Shown: piece after piece, positions 10,071 to 23,582 of the stretch
Numbering within the stretch: position 1 is the stretch's first letter
Layout: every line of letters begins with the position of its first letter
NCBI RefSeq assembly: GCF_030272615.1
Contig: NW_026728921.1
Location: forward strand, 374,001 to 438,000
Source: Cryptomeria japonica
Taxonomy: Eukaryota; Streptophyta; Pinopsida; Cupressales; Cupressaceae
Direction: 5' to 3'
DNA length: 64,000 nt
The notes under the pieces: generated by a model
The model's database searches: none
Seen by the model: the letters and a program-made list of their open reading frames with translations, nothing else
Told to the model about the DNA's origin: nothing
Translations under genes and position numbers: made by a program

Positions 10071-11935
10071 ATGAAAACTATATTGGTGGATTGTGTGGAC
10101 GAGTATGAAGTCCTAAAAAGAGCACACCTGAGACTCGAAGTGAAACAAATTAATGATTATGGTCTGAAGATAAACACTCCAAATATTGTGGATGATGAAA
10201 ACGATTTTCTTGACCCCCAATTTGTCGATGATAGGAAGCCAGAAGTAATACCAGAAATTGACTGGAAAGAAGATGAGGAAGAACAAATTCAAACCAAGAC
10301 AATCTTGGTCATTCTAAGAATAGAGAAGTGGGTTAGAAAGAAGAAACTAAGTAGAAGCTCAAGGAAGGGTTCAACCTCAACCACTAAGGTCTTCAATATC
10401 TAATTCTCTTGTCCCATCTTGTGCTGTAAGTTCACTGAAACAGGGAAAAGGAGGACAGAGAGAAAAGACAGTGCAAATCAAAGAGGAGACAACTTCTGTC
10501 AGAGTCACTCGCTCTAGAACAAGGGACAAAAGACAATCCTTGCCTGTTGAAACTATGGTGGTTGACCTTGAGATGGATACCACCTCAATTGATCCAATCA
10601 AAGAAACAAAAAGTGCTGGCTGATGAGGGTAATAATCGGCAGGAATAGGAAGCCTCAAATGAAGTTACTACTATGGTAGTATGGGACGGAAAAGAGATTG
10701 GAACTGATTCAGATAAGCCTCAAGTTCCTTCAGGACTAGTATGGTTAGCAAATATGTCAAGCAACATTAAGAGAAACATTGTTCCAGCCTCGATTCCAAT
10801 AGAAGACATGGTGAGTAAATTCTTGGGAAAGACTCCAAAAATGAAGAAGTCCAAAACTATGTCAAAATTTGACTTTGATGCAGATAGTGGGAACTGGATT
10901 GCAGAGATTGCATGCCCATCAACAGATGAAAAGACAGAGAACTCTACATCTCAGGACTTCACTGTTGAAAAGATAAATATTGGAACTGCTTCTCAAGCCA
11001 CGTATGTTCTCCACCTTGAGGATTCAACAAAGAAAATCATAACCAGGACCTGGAAAGACAAAAAAGATAAGCATCGGATGAAACAGATGTTACGAAGGAT
11101 GGTTGAATCCATTCAGGCAATCAATTCTCTGAACCCTCAAACTATGTCATAGATTCCAATGTCCTTTGATCCTAAGTCCCGTGCAAATTAGAAGAATTTA
11201 GAGTAAATACAAAAATGCAGGTTGATCATAGAAACTGTGATGGAGTGGCTAGAAAAGATTTGAAAGTCTGGTGCAGAGTACTATGTTAATCTAAGCAAGG
11301 TATATGATGGGGCAATGCAATTAATGAAGGAGTTGGAAGTTTAAATTGTCAATTGGAAGAAAGAGGAAGCTAAATGGGCATCAAAAGTTGTGCAGATGTG
11401 AGAAGTGTAGAATTACGGGGTAATGAAGTTTCTTGCGAAAAGACCTATGGCTGACCTAGATGACAGCATTTTGTATGTGTGCCAGAGGAACATTGAATGG
11501 AGAAATTCTCTTATAAAATAGGCTTATGAGGACTTCGCAAAGTTGGTAAACCAACTCACAGAATTAGTTACTTAAATAAGAAACGAGCTTGTGTGCAATG
11601 GGATTTAATGTTTGAATGATGATTGAAGAACCCTTGAAACGATCAAGGTTATAATAGGATCATTTAAGAGGAAAATTGATTATGTGAAAGAGGCTAAGGG
11701 TTAGGTTCCAGATGACTTAAGTGTGATTGTTAAGATCGAATCACTCTTGTTTTTATGCATTAGACATCTGGATAGTCACTCTGACAAAAGTCGCACAAGT
11801 TAACAGGGAAAAAGAGGTCTGGAAGCAATGTACGGCACGCGTGGGATTACCTCATCATACAATCATTCAGCACTTCACCACTACTCATGCAGATTGGAAG
11901 AAAGAAGCAGTTATCAAACCTGCATAGTGACATTT
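10071..11935 (+). pseudogene. gag-like or captured-gene pseudogene, three frames (copy 1/2 boundary)
   Basis: Protein-like sequence runs through three successive frames. At 10071-10403 is a 110-codon opening stretch with an acidic middle (clusters of Asp and Glu at about residues 41-75) and a basic Lys/Arg/Ser-rich end. At 10405-10623 is a Thr/Lys/Arg-rich stretch in the next frame. From 10622 a third frame is open from 10673 to 11149. That last frame then continues with stops at 11150, 11189, 11204, 11261, 11342, 11399, 11408, 11519, 11573, 11606, 11624, 11702 and 11801. Between the stops the residues look like long charged amphipathic helices, as in a gag or coiled-coil protein. In AT-rich DNA this number of stops is near the random expectation, so the 3' extension rests on composition alone. 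No zinc knuckle, protease or reverse transcriptase is visible. It may be a plant retroelement gag or a captured host gene. This copy has a private Glu-to-Gln change in the 159-codon stretch. Confidence 0.5.
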
Positions 11936-12748
11936 TTCGTTGATGATAAATCCTTTTTCAATTGTTAGTTGCATAAACAATTTTATATTTATACTGGTTT
12001 CGCTGACTCTGCAGGGCAGAATTGTTGGCTTTCCATGTTTCTTGTTATAATTGTTTGCCCGGTTGTGGCTATATAACAATATTTTCGAGACTCTAGAAAG
12101 ATCCAAAAAATTGTGATTTTTCGAGCATCAAACAATATATGTTTATGTTTTGAATTCCTTGGAACTGGATTGACTGATTTACAAATCAAAATGATTATGG
12201 TGTGTAGTCTTTGAATTTGTGCGTTTAAAGATTGGCGATCTTTCTTTAAAAAATCAGTTATGTGCATCATACATTATTCTTATCAGTCAATTCTATATTT
12301 TCTTGAATTCATTGTAATATATATTTGTTAGAAGATTCGTTCTGGATTGAGTTGCGTTGATCCCCCTTGCCCTGTGAGGCATGAGAGGGTATCGATCAGA
12401 ATCAATACTGCATTGAACTTGCTTTGCACTGAATTTATGGAATGAACTTATGCTCAGATACAGAGTCTGTGGTCTCTTATTTAATCTTTATAATTTTCAC
12501 TCTTTTTTTATATTATGGCATTCCTTTGTGTTGATAGATGAATGCTAAAACCTTTTTATGCTTTTTGGTTAAAAGCATCTTCATTTCAAGATTTTCTGTG
12601 TAGAATTTATTGCAAATAATATGAGGAGCTTCCCTCTAATGCAGAGGATGGATTTTGATTAGTTCATCCAACTATTGGTTTATTTGTGTCATTTTATTAA
12701 GGGGTGTACAAAAGTGGTATTATCATTTAGAGAAAATAACTATTGCAA

Positions 12749-13985
12749 TTACAAGAAAGGGACAAATTTGTTAGCCAACCCATACAAACCAAAGCGTTGA
12801 TCTCCCACTGCTGGTGAAGAAATATATAACTCTTTCCTCACATCCTTCAGTTGTCTCTTGCACAAAAGCAACAATACCGGCAAGCCTTGCGGCTTCCAAA
12901 ACCCCATCAGCCCATATTCTCCAACCTCGTATGGGTTCCTTTGCACCATGCCTCTTCTCTACACCCATTTTTATTGGCACTTGGTGCATAGTAGGATTCT
13001 TCTCATTTTGGGAGACAAGCTCCATAGAGAATTCCCTAGGATGCCCAAATACCTCGGAAAACCTTTCACTGCCCACCATTTTCTTTATACTCCGTCTCCT
13101 TGGTGAAGCTCTCTTCACTAGGGTCAACTTCAATTTCTACCACATCTTGAAAATAATCCAAAACAAGGCCCAAGCCGGACCTCGTTCGGGGCAACTCTCC
13201 CACCACATCAAGAGGCTCGACACGTTGTCTTCGTTTTGACCTGCAATGGTCATCATCATGTGTATCTGGAGCACGTAGAATTCTAGGAAACTTTTTTGCT
13301 TCTAGAAGCACCTCCCATTGCATCAAGCACAACATCTTACACTTCATTAGCCAAGTCCATAGGCACATATTCTTCTAAGAAAAGGTCTCCTCCCTCTTAA
13401 ACCACAACCTCTTTTCTAGCATCTTTCTGCTAAAAAATTCTGGTGTCTATATAGGGACTATCTTCAACTCCAACTGAGGCATCACAACTTTCAACCTTCA
13501 CCACACAAATGCCAACAACTTCTTGACCATTAACAGTTTGGCCAATAACTACCAAAGATGGCTCAAGATAGGAGCAAATAAGAATCCCAACATCCTTCTC
13601 TTTGTTGGATTCTCCTCTTCCATTGAGTTCCCCTTTTTCTTCCAGCCATCCCACCAAAGCACATGACACTTGAAGCGCTTTTTTACACGGAATATAAAAC
13701 TACCATAGAAGTTATGAATTTTACCTTCTCCTTCTTCCTCCATCTCTACTCAAGCCAACCTAGGCTCTGATACCAATTGTTCGATATAAAGAAGCCGAGA
13801 AAAGATAATTGAATGAAACAAAAAATGTTTCACCAATAAATGTCTACATCCACCAAAGCAGGAAAATCTTATCTATTAGCCGATATCCAGTACATGGCTA
13901 TACAAATCTATTTATACATTACGTCAGACATAAAATGAAGAGTCAAGCGAAGGCAAAGAGACCGTTGGGCTTCATATACCCAACA
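12749..13985 (-). mobile_element. Truncated LTR-retroelement (copy 2)
   Basis: Same element as at 1915-3151. The minus-strand 100-codon stretch at 13368-13066, which holds an acidic run ending near a Gly-Gly-Gln stop, is open here. This shows that the break in copy 1 is a private change. Confidence 0.65.
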
Positions 13986-14368
13986 AGAAGTATCCCCCTC
14001 TCTATATAATTGGGTTGAACAAATAATTTGGAATAAAATTTAATAATATTAGTTAAATATTATTTAATTATATTTAGTTGATAGAATCTATATATAATAA
14101 TAATTTGGTCTAACAATTTACTTAAAACAAAATTGAATAATATTGATTAATGTGTTTTTTGTTATATTTAAATAAAATTAAGAATAAAATACTATTTCTC
14201 TTCCCTATTCTGTATAATCATCCGTCCATTTATTTGCAGCAAAATAAACTCATAAGAAAATTATTGAAGCAACTCTTTGAAAAAATAAATTATAGATTTT
14301 TCTCTAAAATAAAAGAATTAATTAAAAAATTCTTACCTACCCTACATTACTAATGGATAACTTATTGC

Positions 14369-15169
14369 CCTAGGGCATAATTTTAGTGTAAAATTATAGA
14401 AATAACCCTTTCTAAATAAAAATTTCTTCATTCTTCTTTAAAAATATTTTAAAAGATAATAATAGTTCATTATCTACCCAACATAATTGGTTGATCATTT
14501 CTTTTTCAAAAGGCATAACTTAGTGAAAAATATAGAAACATCTCCTTGAAAAATCTTAACTACCCTTTGTAACCATTGGATCAAGTGATAGACATCTCTT
14601 TGAAAATTGAAACTATTGTTTCATCTTAAATAAACAATATTTTTATTACCTACCCTTCTTAACTATTGGGTCACTTACTGCACACGAGGCATAGCCGAAA
14701 ATTGTAGAAACAACTCCTTGGAAATTATAACTACCCTATGTAACCATTGGATCACTAGATAGGAAATTCTTTCTCCTCTAAATAAATAATTTTTCCTTAA
14801 CTATAACCATTCAATCACCTTATATCCCAGAGGGCATAAGTTTAGTAGGGAATTATAGAAACAACTCCTTGGATATTTTAATTACCTTATGTAACCATTG
14901 GATCACAATATAAGTAACTCTTTGGAAATTGAATCTATTGATTTTCCTTAAAAATAAAACAATATTTCTGGTACCTACCCTTATTAACTATTGCATCACT
15001 TATTTGCCACTAGGCATAAGTTTAGTGGAAAATTATAGAAAGAACTCCTTGAAAACATTAACTACCCTATGTAACCATTGGATCACTAGATAAGCAACTC
15101 ATAGAAAATTGGAATTATTGATTGACAATAAAAATAAAATGATATTTCTCTTACCTACACCTCTTAACT
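14369..15169. repeat. Five degenerate repeats (copy 2)
   Basis: Same internal repeat block as at 3535-4335. It has ATTATAGAAACAAC near 14856, where copy 1 has ATTATAGGAACAAC. Confidence 0.75.
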
Positions 15170-16049
15170 ATTTGAATGCTTATTTCAAACCATTTGTTTT
15201 CTCTACCTACCCCTCTTAACTTTTGGAATGCTTATTTCAAACTATTTATTTTCTCTACCTACCCACTATCTATTTGACCAAATTTCTCGTTAGCCATTCA
15301 ACTATTTATTTTGCTTCATCGATCAACCTTCACCAATATGTCTTCCTCTTTCTCATGACTTTCACCAGTTTGAATGGCCTTGGAGATGCTGGCTTGTAGG
15401 TTAGTACTAGAGAGTGTGTTCAGAAATTTTATGTTGTAGGGCTAAGACAATGACATTCTTTCGGTAGATGGAGGAAAGTATGAATAATCTTTTCACTTAG
15501 ATGTTAATTTTTTTACACTTTTTCCCATTACAATGATATATTTTTTTGTTTTTTCCCTCTATATTTATTTGTTTGTTCTTGAGTGTAGTGGAGAACATAA
15601 GTAGCACTATGGAGAGCACAAATAGCAGAAATATGTCCACATGATAGAAACCAACAGAAATAAATATTATATTTCTTTTGTTTTTAATACAATTAATTTT
15701 TATTTTTATTTTTTTCAATAAATAAATTTTATTGTAAAACTCGTTATGAAGTTTATCATCATATTGTTGTAATCTAAAATGTGAAGGTTTTCTCTTCATG
15801 TTTCCTTTGCACCAATGAGCTCTTCTACGTCATGCCTTTGCACCATCTTTTCTTTATACACCTTTTTAATTCAACTTGACATTCTCCGAATATTAATTGA
15901 ATTCAAGTGCATGTCTGTCTTTCAGGAGGACATTTGCTTTTAGATTCTGTACTTAATTTGTGCAAAAGTTCCTTCTCGTATATTCATGCACGTAGGAATG
16001 TGATAGTGGTTCTAGTCCCACTCAACATTCTTGTGGCTTCAATGCTCAG

Positions 16050-16409
16050 GTCTGTCTCAACCTCTTCATATGGGTTTTGCATCTGAGTTTGAAGGAGCTT
16101 CTTATACAATGTTTTTATATGCACTATTCATAATTGTGAAAATAATTTCTGTAATGTTTTTCATGCATGACATTCTTCCTTTGATTGTTTCACAGCTTAT
16201 AAATGGCTCGCAAGGTCCAACTGGGCAACAATGGAAGGTGGAGTTAGTAAGTATAAACAATAAAGTAGAATTTCGACATGGTTGGCAAGAATTTGTCAGT
16301 TATATAGCGATGTTTTACTAGACATTCATATATATGGAAGATTTGGGGGAAGAAAATTTTCAATGCTGATAATTTTGAAAAAGCAGATATTCTTTAGAAT
16401 AAGAGATTC
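16050..16409 (+). pseudogene. B3-domain remnant (copy 2)
   Basis: Same as at 5216-5575, with the same internal stop and frame change. The disabling change therefore predates amplification. Confidence 0.65.
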
Positions 16410-17604
16410 CTTTCTAATAAAATATATAGTTTAAATCAATCAGTGGACAATAAATTGTTGATTGATTTAATTTCTCATGAGAAAGATAACAAATAAAAGA
16501 ACAAGGAGGAAATCCTCATTTTTTGATAGAGCAAAAGTTTTGTTAAAAAATATAGAGTTTTCTAAATTTGTTAGTTTCATAACTAGCTTCCAGAGTTGCA
16601 TTTGAACTGTATTTTTTCAGAATAATACAATTTCATAAGCTAGCTAGTTATGGAACAGACAAATTTAAAAAGTTCTATCTATTTTTGCTATCAAGAAATG
16701 AATATTTTCATTTGGATATTTTATTTTCAGACTCACCGTTATCTTTTTCATCAGAATCCAATTCAATTAGCAATTTCTTGCCTAACGCTTGATTTAAACT
16801 AGCATTTTGTTAGAAGGGAACCTCTCATTTGAAACAGTGTCTTGTTTTTCAGAATTTTGAGCACTGAAGTTTTTGGCACACCCAGACTTTCCATATATAT
16901 GAACCTCTAAGTAAAGACAAAAGAAAATCTCACACTTCCAGGCTGCAATAATCGAGTCTCCGACAAAGAAGGAGCTGAGTTGTGGGCCAGTTTCCGAACC
17001 CAGAGTGGCTGCTTAACAGTTTGATTATGGAGAAGAATTATAAAAGCAGTTGCACTATTTAACATTTTTTTTTGTCATTTGACAAGAAAACAGTTGCACT
17101 ATAAAATCTATTATATTAACTCCTATTTGTGACCATTCGTGTCCAGGAACAAGAATAAGAGGAAATAGTACAGAAGATTCAGCCAAGAGCTGCACCAAAA
17201 GTTGATAATTTTCTCTACTTCCCACATATTGTTGAGGGTGTCAAGTCCTTTTGATAGCACACTGGAGATCCTTTCCTCCAAGGCAATTGCAGCATTTGAT
17301 AGCATTTCAAATTTATTTCCCATTTCATTAATGGTGTGTTATTAGCACAAGCTTTCAGCCTGGCTTTCTTATTATATGTGCTCAACAAATGGGTAATTCC
17401 TCCTTTTTCTTCTATCTTAGCTTTTCAAGAGAGAACAATAATTTTCAGTGGTTCTATCTTACATTAACCTTTCTAAATGTGTAACCGCTACTTTGTAGGA
17501 ATTAATTTTATTGATATTCTCAGTGGTTCTATGTAATGTCACTGAGTTACCTACTCAGAACTCTCCCTATAATGTCACTGAGTTACCAATTCTCAGTGGT
17601 TCTA

Positions 17605-18531
17605 TGTAATGTCCCCTTTTTAGGATAACTTCTGTCCTCTAAATCTCAATTATTACTATGGAACTGATCTTTGATAACACTTCAAATTATATAATTGATA
17701 TAATATATGCAACAATAATATCATGGAAGGATATATATATAGAGAGAGAGATTATGTGTTGATTAATGCTAACTCTGATTGAATAATTACATGTATACCA
17801 AATGATGTGATCAATATATCGGCTCTTTCTGCAATTCACTTTGATGAGATTATCTCTGCTATATCTGATATGTCATATAAATTATGCAAGCTGAACTTGA
17901 TATTCAATCGGATGCTATTTCTGATCTAACACTTGAGTATATAAAATGTATATATATATACAATGCTAATGTCGCTGGTATCTATGTGTTGCTGTTTCAG
18001 GTGTGTAGTTATATTCTTGTTGATTCTGTTGTAGACGATTCGCACTCGCAACAATGATGTTGTCTCTGATATATCCTTTTGATCTATGCAACAATGATGT
18101 TGTCTCTGATATTTTCTTTTGATCTATCAAACGAACAGATCCAATAAAGGATAAATAAAAGATCAACGTTTTTCTAATCATCCTTGATGAAGTGTGATCG
18201 ATGTCCCACTTATACCTTGCAAATCAAAGGGTCACATCTTTTGAATGTGTAAGAGACATGTCTTTACCTAACCGTGTGTATTTCCACAGATCGCATCTCT
18301 TTAATTTACTAATTATTATTGTTATCCCTTAATCGATGTCACCCCGATTAGTGCTTCTTCTTTTAATTATTATTATATCTTCATTGTTGTTCTTCTATCT
18401 CAGCCACGTCACTTATAACGTCTCATTGAATCGGTCAAATACTTATCGTGTGTATGGTCTTGCTGCTGTAGATGCTCATAGTGTAGATGTTGGTGATTGA
18501 ACTAGTGGATTGTCTGTATGGGGACATCACA
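17605..18531. mobile_element. Solo LTR (copy 2)
   Basis: Same element, same ends and the same TTCTA flanks as at 6771-7697. I saw no difference from copy 1. Confidence 0.8.
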
Positions 18532-20904
18532 TTCTATATTCGTCACCTACTCAGAACTCTCGCTTGAAAACTCCTAATCTGTAATATCATTTGTCACAGA
18601 GTTACCTTGGTGGTTCTGTATTCTTTACCTTGGTATGAGCTTAATGTTTGCATGTACTCGTATTATTTCAGGAAAAGAACTATTACTAAGAGCCATGGGA
18701 TATTCAAAGGAGACAAAGATTTATGTTCAGTACCATAAGAAATATGTTCCCTAATTTGATATGTTCGAAAAAAGGTCCTAATATGAGACAGTTATGACTC
18801 GTAGGTTTTTCAAATTCTTTCTTGTGAACTTGCATTTTCAATAGTCTTCCTGATCTGAAATGGGTATTATTTATTTGAAATCCTTGTTTCATATTGTGGC
18901 CCTGCAAGGTATGCCTTGCAGTTTATTTTCACATTTTTGGAAGCTTTTCATTCCAATATACTGCGAACACAGGACTCCTCTGCTGTCCAATCACTAGCAC
19001 TGTAGCACCGCAGTGCATAACACTGAGAACACTAGATGAAACAGCAATATATTTGCCATAGCCCCTAGAAACTATGTTTATTATTTTGCATGACCCTTGT
19101 TGGATGTCCGTTTTGTTATATGGACTATATATGTGTATCAGTTGTAAAGTTGATGTTAATATTATTGAATATAATTATTATCTTTATTATGCTATCTCTT
19201 ATTTAATGTATTTATTTTGTTTAGAAGACGAATAATGTGTGGGTGTCTTTGGGTGCAGGTATAAAGGTGTATGTGTCAAAGTCTCTGGTTAGCCTTTGGG
19301 ATAATTTAGATTTTTGCAATCCAGTTAAATTGAATTTGTAAATTTAATAATATAAGCAAATCTAGCCAGAATTGTTTGAGCTACCATTTATTACTAAAAT
19401 TCTTTATTCAATCATTATTGTTTAGTTATTATTGATTATGAATGCAAATATTGATACTATCATATTTACATATTTGTTAAGTAAAGGTGTTTATAATAAA
19501 TTTACCAAAGAATAATAAACTGAATTTAATATATAATAAATATATTAAATGGTAAACAACAACTAAATATCAATATAAACATAAATTAAAAAAACATGAA
19601 TAAATAAATAGAAGCATATAAACAAATAATTAAATCTATAATGTATGGGGAAGGAGTACAAAATATAAATAATAGTTAATAAATGTTCCAACTATCCCAT
19701 GAGGGGAGGTAGGAAATAAAACAAGCAAATGTATTGAAGGAAATGAACACATGGGTAGGAAGTACATGGCAGCAAAATAATTTATTGGAGAAGCTAGGCA
19801 CCAAAATGTAGGACACCATAGTTAATGAGCATGGCCAAAGGCATGGGAGAGATGAATGTAGGACAAAGAGGAGAGCTCTACCATTAAAATGTTATTGCAC
19901 CCATGTCTATAAAGGTTGTCCAAAAAAAAAAAAAAGACACCATGATGCTAGGCGTGCTTAAAAACCCTATGAACCCTCATAAATCAGATTATCAATACAT
20001 TCATTCTGAGCTAGGAAACACAAAAAAAAATGTGAGGGATTGCAACCAAAGGGGGAGAACAAGGAAGAAATGTGTAGGTTCACGCATTGGAAAAACCGTA
20101 GGACTCTATTAATCCAAGTTCATTTATTCTAATTGAAATTATAATTTCTATTATGATCCAATGAATAGATTTTAAATATAATTAATTAAAGTCTTAAATT
20201 ACCCTCTCCTATTGATTTGCAACACACTAGTTATAATATTAATATTTCCATATGCGCTATCGACTCCCTCTATTTATCATGTCTCTAAATTTCACACATT
20301 TTCCATAATCAATGATAGATTTAAAGAAATCCATCATAAATTATAACACTTCATAGATTTCACGTATTTATGAATTATGATAGGTACATTAAACAAATCA
20401 ATTACTAGATATATAAAATATCATACTAGTTGTGACGACATTTAGAGGTGTTAACTTGGGAGTTGGATCATGTTAAAATTCAAGAATATAATTACTTTTG
20501 TAGAGCAATAATATATCTCCATCGAACCTTTCTAATAAGATAGCTGAAATAAAAATAGTTCAAACAACTCAGTCTTTTCAAACTCATTTTTGTAATGTAT
20601 CACTTTCTAAATCTCATGTGTTGGAGTATTGCATATTTTAGTTGCATAGATTGGAATCTACTTGTTTGAACTCTTGAAATTAAGTAATGAAGTGGAATGA
20701 CCAAATTAAGTGCATTCACTCAAAAGTAAAATCAAGACTGCCTTGTATAAGATGTCACTAAAAATGCATATATACTTTATAATAGGAAAAGCTCAAAGAA
20801 TACACTCATAGTAACGAAAAAATTCTACCTCAATGGTCTTTTCTTGCCAATATTGCTAGACCCTTAGTGAAGAAGCTGAGTACACAACTACACTAATTAT
20901 TTTT

Positions 20905-22769
20905 ATGAAAACTATATTGGTGGATTGTGTGGACGAGTATGAAGTCCTAAAAAGAGCACACCTGAGACTCGAAGTGAAACAAATTAATGATTATGGTCTG
21001 AAGATAAACACTCCAAATATTGTGGATGATGAAAACGATTTTCTTGACCCCCAATTTGTCGATGATAGGAAGCCAGAAGTAATACCAGAAATTGACTGGA
21101 AAGAAGATGAGGAAGAACAAATTCAAACCAAGACAATCTTGGTCATTCTAAGAATAGAGAAGTGGGTTAGAAAGAAGAAACTAAGTAGAAGCTCAAGGAA
21201 GGGTTCAACCTCAACCACTAAGGTCTTCAATATCTAATTCTCTTGTCCCATCTTGTGCTGTAAGTTCACTGAAACAGGGAAAAGGAGGACAGAGAGAAAA
21301 GACAGTGCAAATCAAAGAGGAGACAACTTCTGTCAGAGTCACTCGCTCTAGAACAAGGGACAAAAGACAATCCTTGCCTGTTGAAACTATGGTGGTTGAC
21401 CTTGAGATGGATACCACCTCAATTGATCCAATCAAAGAAACAAAAAGTGCTGGCTGATGAGGGTAATAATCGGCAGGAATAGGAAGCCTCAAATGAAGTT
21501 ACTACTATGGTAGTATGGGACGGAAAAGAGATTGGAACTGATTCAGATAAGCCTCAAGTTCCTTCAGGACTAGTATGGTTAGCAAATATGTCAAGCAACA
21601 TTAAGAGAAACATTGTTCCAGCCTCGATTCCAATAGAAGACATGGTGAGTAAATTCTTGGGAAAGACTCCAAAAATGAAGAAGTCCAAAACTATGTCAAA
21701 ATTTGACTTTGATGCAGATAGTGGGAACTGGATTGCAGAGATTGCATGCCCATCAACAGATGAAAAGACAGAGAACTCTACATCTCAGGACTTCACTGTT
21801 GAAAAGATAAATATTGGAACTGCTTCTCAAGCCACGTATGTTCTCCACCTTGAGGATTCAACAAAGAAAATCATAACCAGGACCTGGAAAGACAAAAAAG
21901 ATAAGCATCGGATGAAAGAGATGTTACGAAGGATGGTTGAATCCATTCAGGCAATCAATTCTCTGAACCCTCAAACTATGTCATAGATTCCAATGTCCTT
22001 TGATCCTAAGTCCCGTGCAAATTAGAAGAATTTAGAGTAAATACAAAAATGCAGGTTGATCATAGAAACTGTGATGGAGTGGCTAGAAAAGATTTGAAAG
22101 TCTGGTGCAGAGTACTATGTTAATCTAAGCAAGGTATATGATGGGGCAATGCAATTAATGAAGGAGTTGGAAGTTTAAATTGTCAATTGGAAGAAAGAGG
22201 AAGCTAAATGGGCATCAAAAGTTGTGCAGATGTGAGAAGTGTAGAATTACGGGGTAATGAAGTTTCTTGCGAAAAGACCTATGGCTGACCTAGATGACAG
22301 CATTTTGTATGTGTGCCAGAGGAACATTGAATGGAGAAATTCTCTTATAAAATAGGCTTATGAGGACTTCGCAAAGTTGGTAAACCAACTCACAGAATTA
22401 GTTACTTAAATAAGAAACGAGCTTGTGTGCAATGGGATTTAATGTTTGAATGATGATTGAAGAACCCTTGAAACGATCAAGGTTATAATAGGATCATTTA
22501 AGAGGAAAATTGATTATGTGAAAGAGGCTAAGGGTTAGGTTCCAGATGACTTAAGTGTGATTGTTAAGATCGAATCACTCTTGTTTTTATGCATTAGACA
22601 TCTGGATAGTCACTCTGACAAAAGTCGCACAAGTTAACAGGGAAAAAGAGGTCTGGAAGCAATGTACGGCACGCGTGGGATTACCTCATCATACAATCAT
22701 TCAGCACTTCACCACTACTCATGCAGATTGGAAGAAAGAAGCAGTTATCAAACCTGCATAGTGACATTT
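20905..22769 (+). pseudogene. gag-like pseudogene (copy 2/3 boundary)
   Basis: Same structure as at 10071-11935: 110-codon stretch at 20905-21237, a frame change, then 159 codons at 21507-21986 followed by the stop-interrupted extension. I saw no copy-specific break, so its decay predates amplification. Confidence 0.5.
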
Positions 22770-23582
22770 TTCGTTGATGATAAATCCTTTTTCAATTGTT
22801 AGTTGCATAAACAATTTTATATTTATACTGGTTTCGCTGACTCTGCAGGGCAGAATTGTTGGCTTTCCATGTTTCTTGTTATAATTGTTTGCCCGGTTGT
22901 GGCTATATAACAATATTTTCGAGACTCTAGAAAGATCCAAAAAATTGTGATTTTTCGAGCATCAAACAATATATGTTTATGTTTTGAATTCCTTGGAACT
23001 GGATTGACTGATTTACAAATCAAAATGATTATGGTGTGTAGTCTTTGAATTTGTGCGTTTAAAGATTGGCGATCTTTCTTTAAAAAATCAGTTATGTGCA
23101 TCATACATTATTCTTATCAGTCAATTCTATATTTTCTTGAATTCATTGTAATATATATTTGTTAGAAGATTCGTTCTGGATTGAGTTGCGTTGATCCCCC
23201 TTGCCCTGTGAGGCATGAGAGGGTATCGATCAGAATCAATACTGCATTGAACTTGCTTTGCACTGAATTTATGGAATGAACTTATGCTCAGATACAGAGT
23301 CTGTGGTCTCTTATTTAATCTTTATAATTTTCACTCTTTTTTTATATTATGGCATTCCTTTGTGTTGATAGATGAATGCTAAAACCTTTTTATGCTTTTT
23401 GGTTAAAAGCATCTTCATTTCAAGATTTTCTGTGTAGAATTTATTGCAAATAATATGAGGAGCTTCCCTCTAATGCAGAGGATGGATTTTGATTAGTTCA
23501 TCCAACTATTGGTTTATTTGTGTCATTTTATTAAGGGGTGTACAAAAGTGGTATTATCATTTAGAGAAAATAACTATTGCAA

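Larger units (their letters stand above)
1..10834. repeat. Tandem macro-repeat unit, copy 1
   Basis: Base 1 aligns with base 10835 and the two copies then run in parallel. Against copies 2-5 this copy has roughly fifteen private or rare substitutions, nearly all between about 615 and 6290 (for example near 2048, 2270, 2411, 2467, 2506, 2755, 3110, 3452, 4025, 5830 and 5955). From about 6300 onward I could see no difference from copy 2. The cut point is arbitrary because the window opens inside the gag-like pseudogene. Identity was judged by eye and not computed. Confidence 0.97.
10835..21668. repeat. Tandem macro-repeat unit, copy 2
   Basis: Same 10834-bp length as copy 1. A private G-to-C change makes Glu into Gln (AAACAG instead of AAAGAG) in the gag-like pseudogene near 11081. 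Like copies 1 and 5 it has T in the GACGAATAATG stretch near 19232. It keeps the C in the ATTTTCAATG stretch after the B3 remnant that copies 3 and 4 lack. Confidence 0.97.

Noticed and set aside
11150-11803. In-frame stops as evidence of C-to-T decay or of a variant genetic code
   Set aside because: Every stop codon is one C-to-T step from CAG, CAA or CGA, so the observation is empty by itself. The stop density is also close to that expected in AT-rich DNA, so a variant code is not supported.
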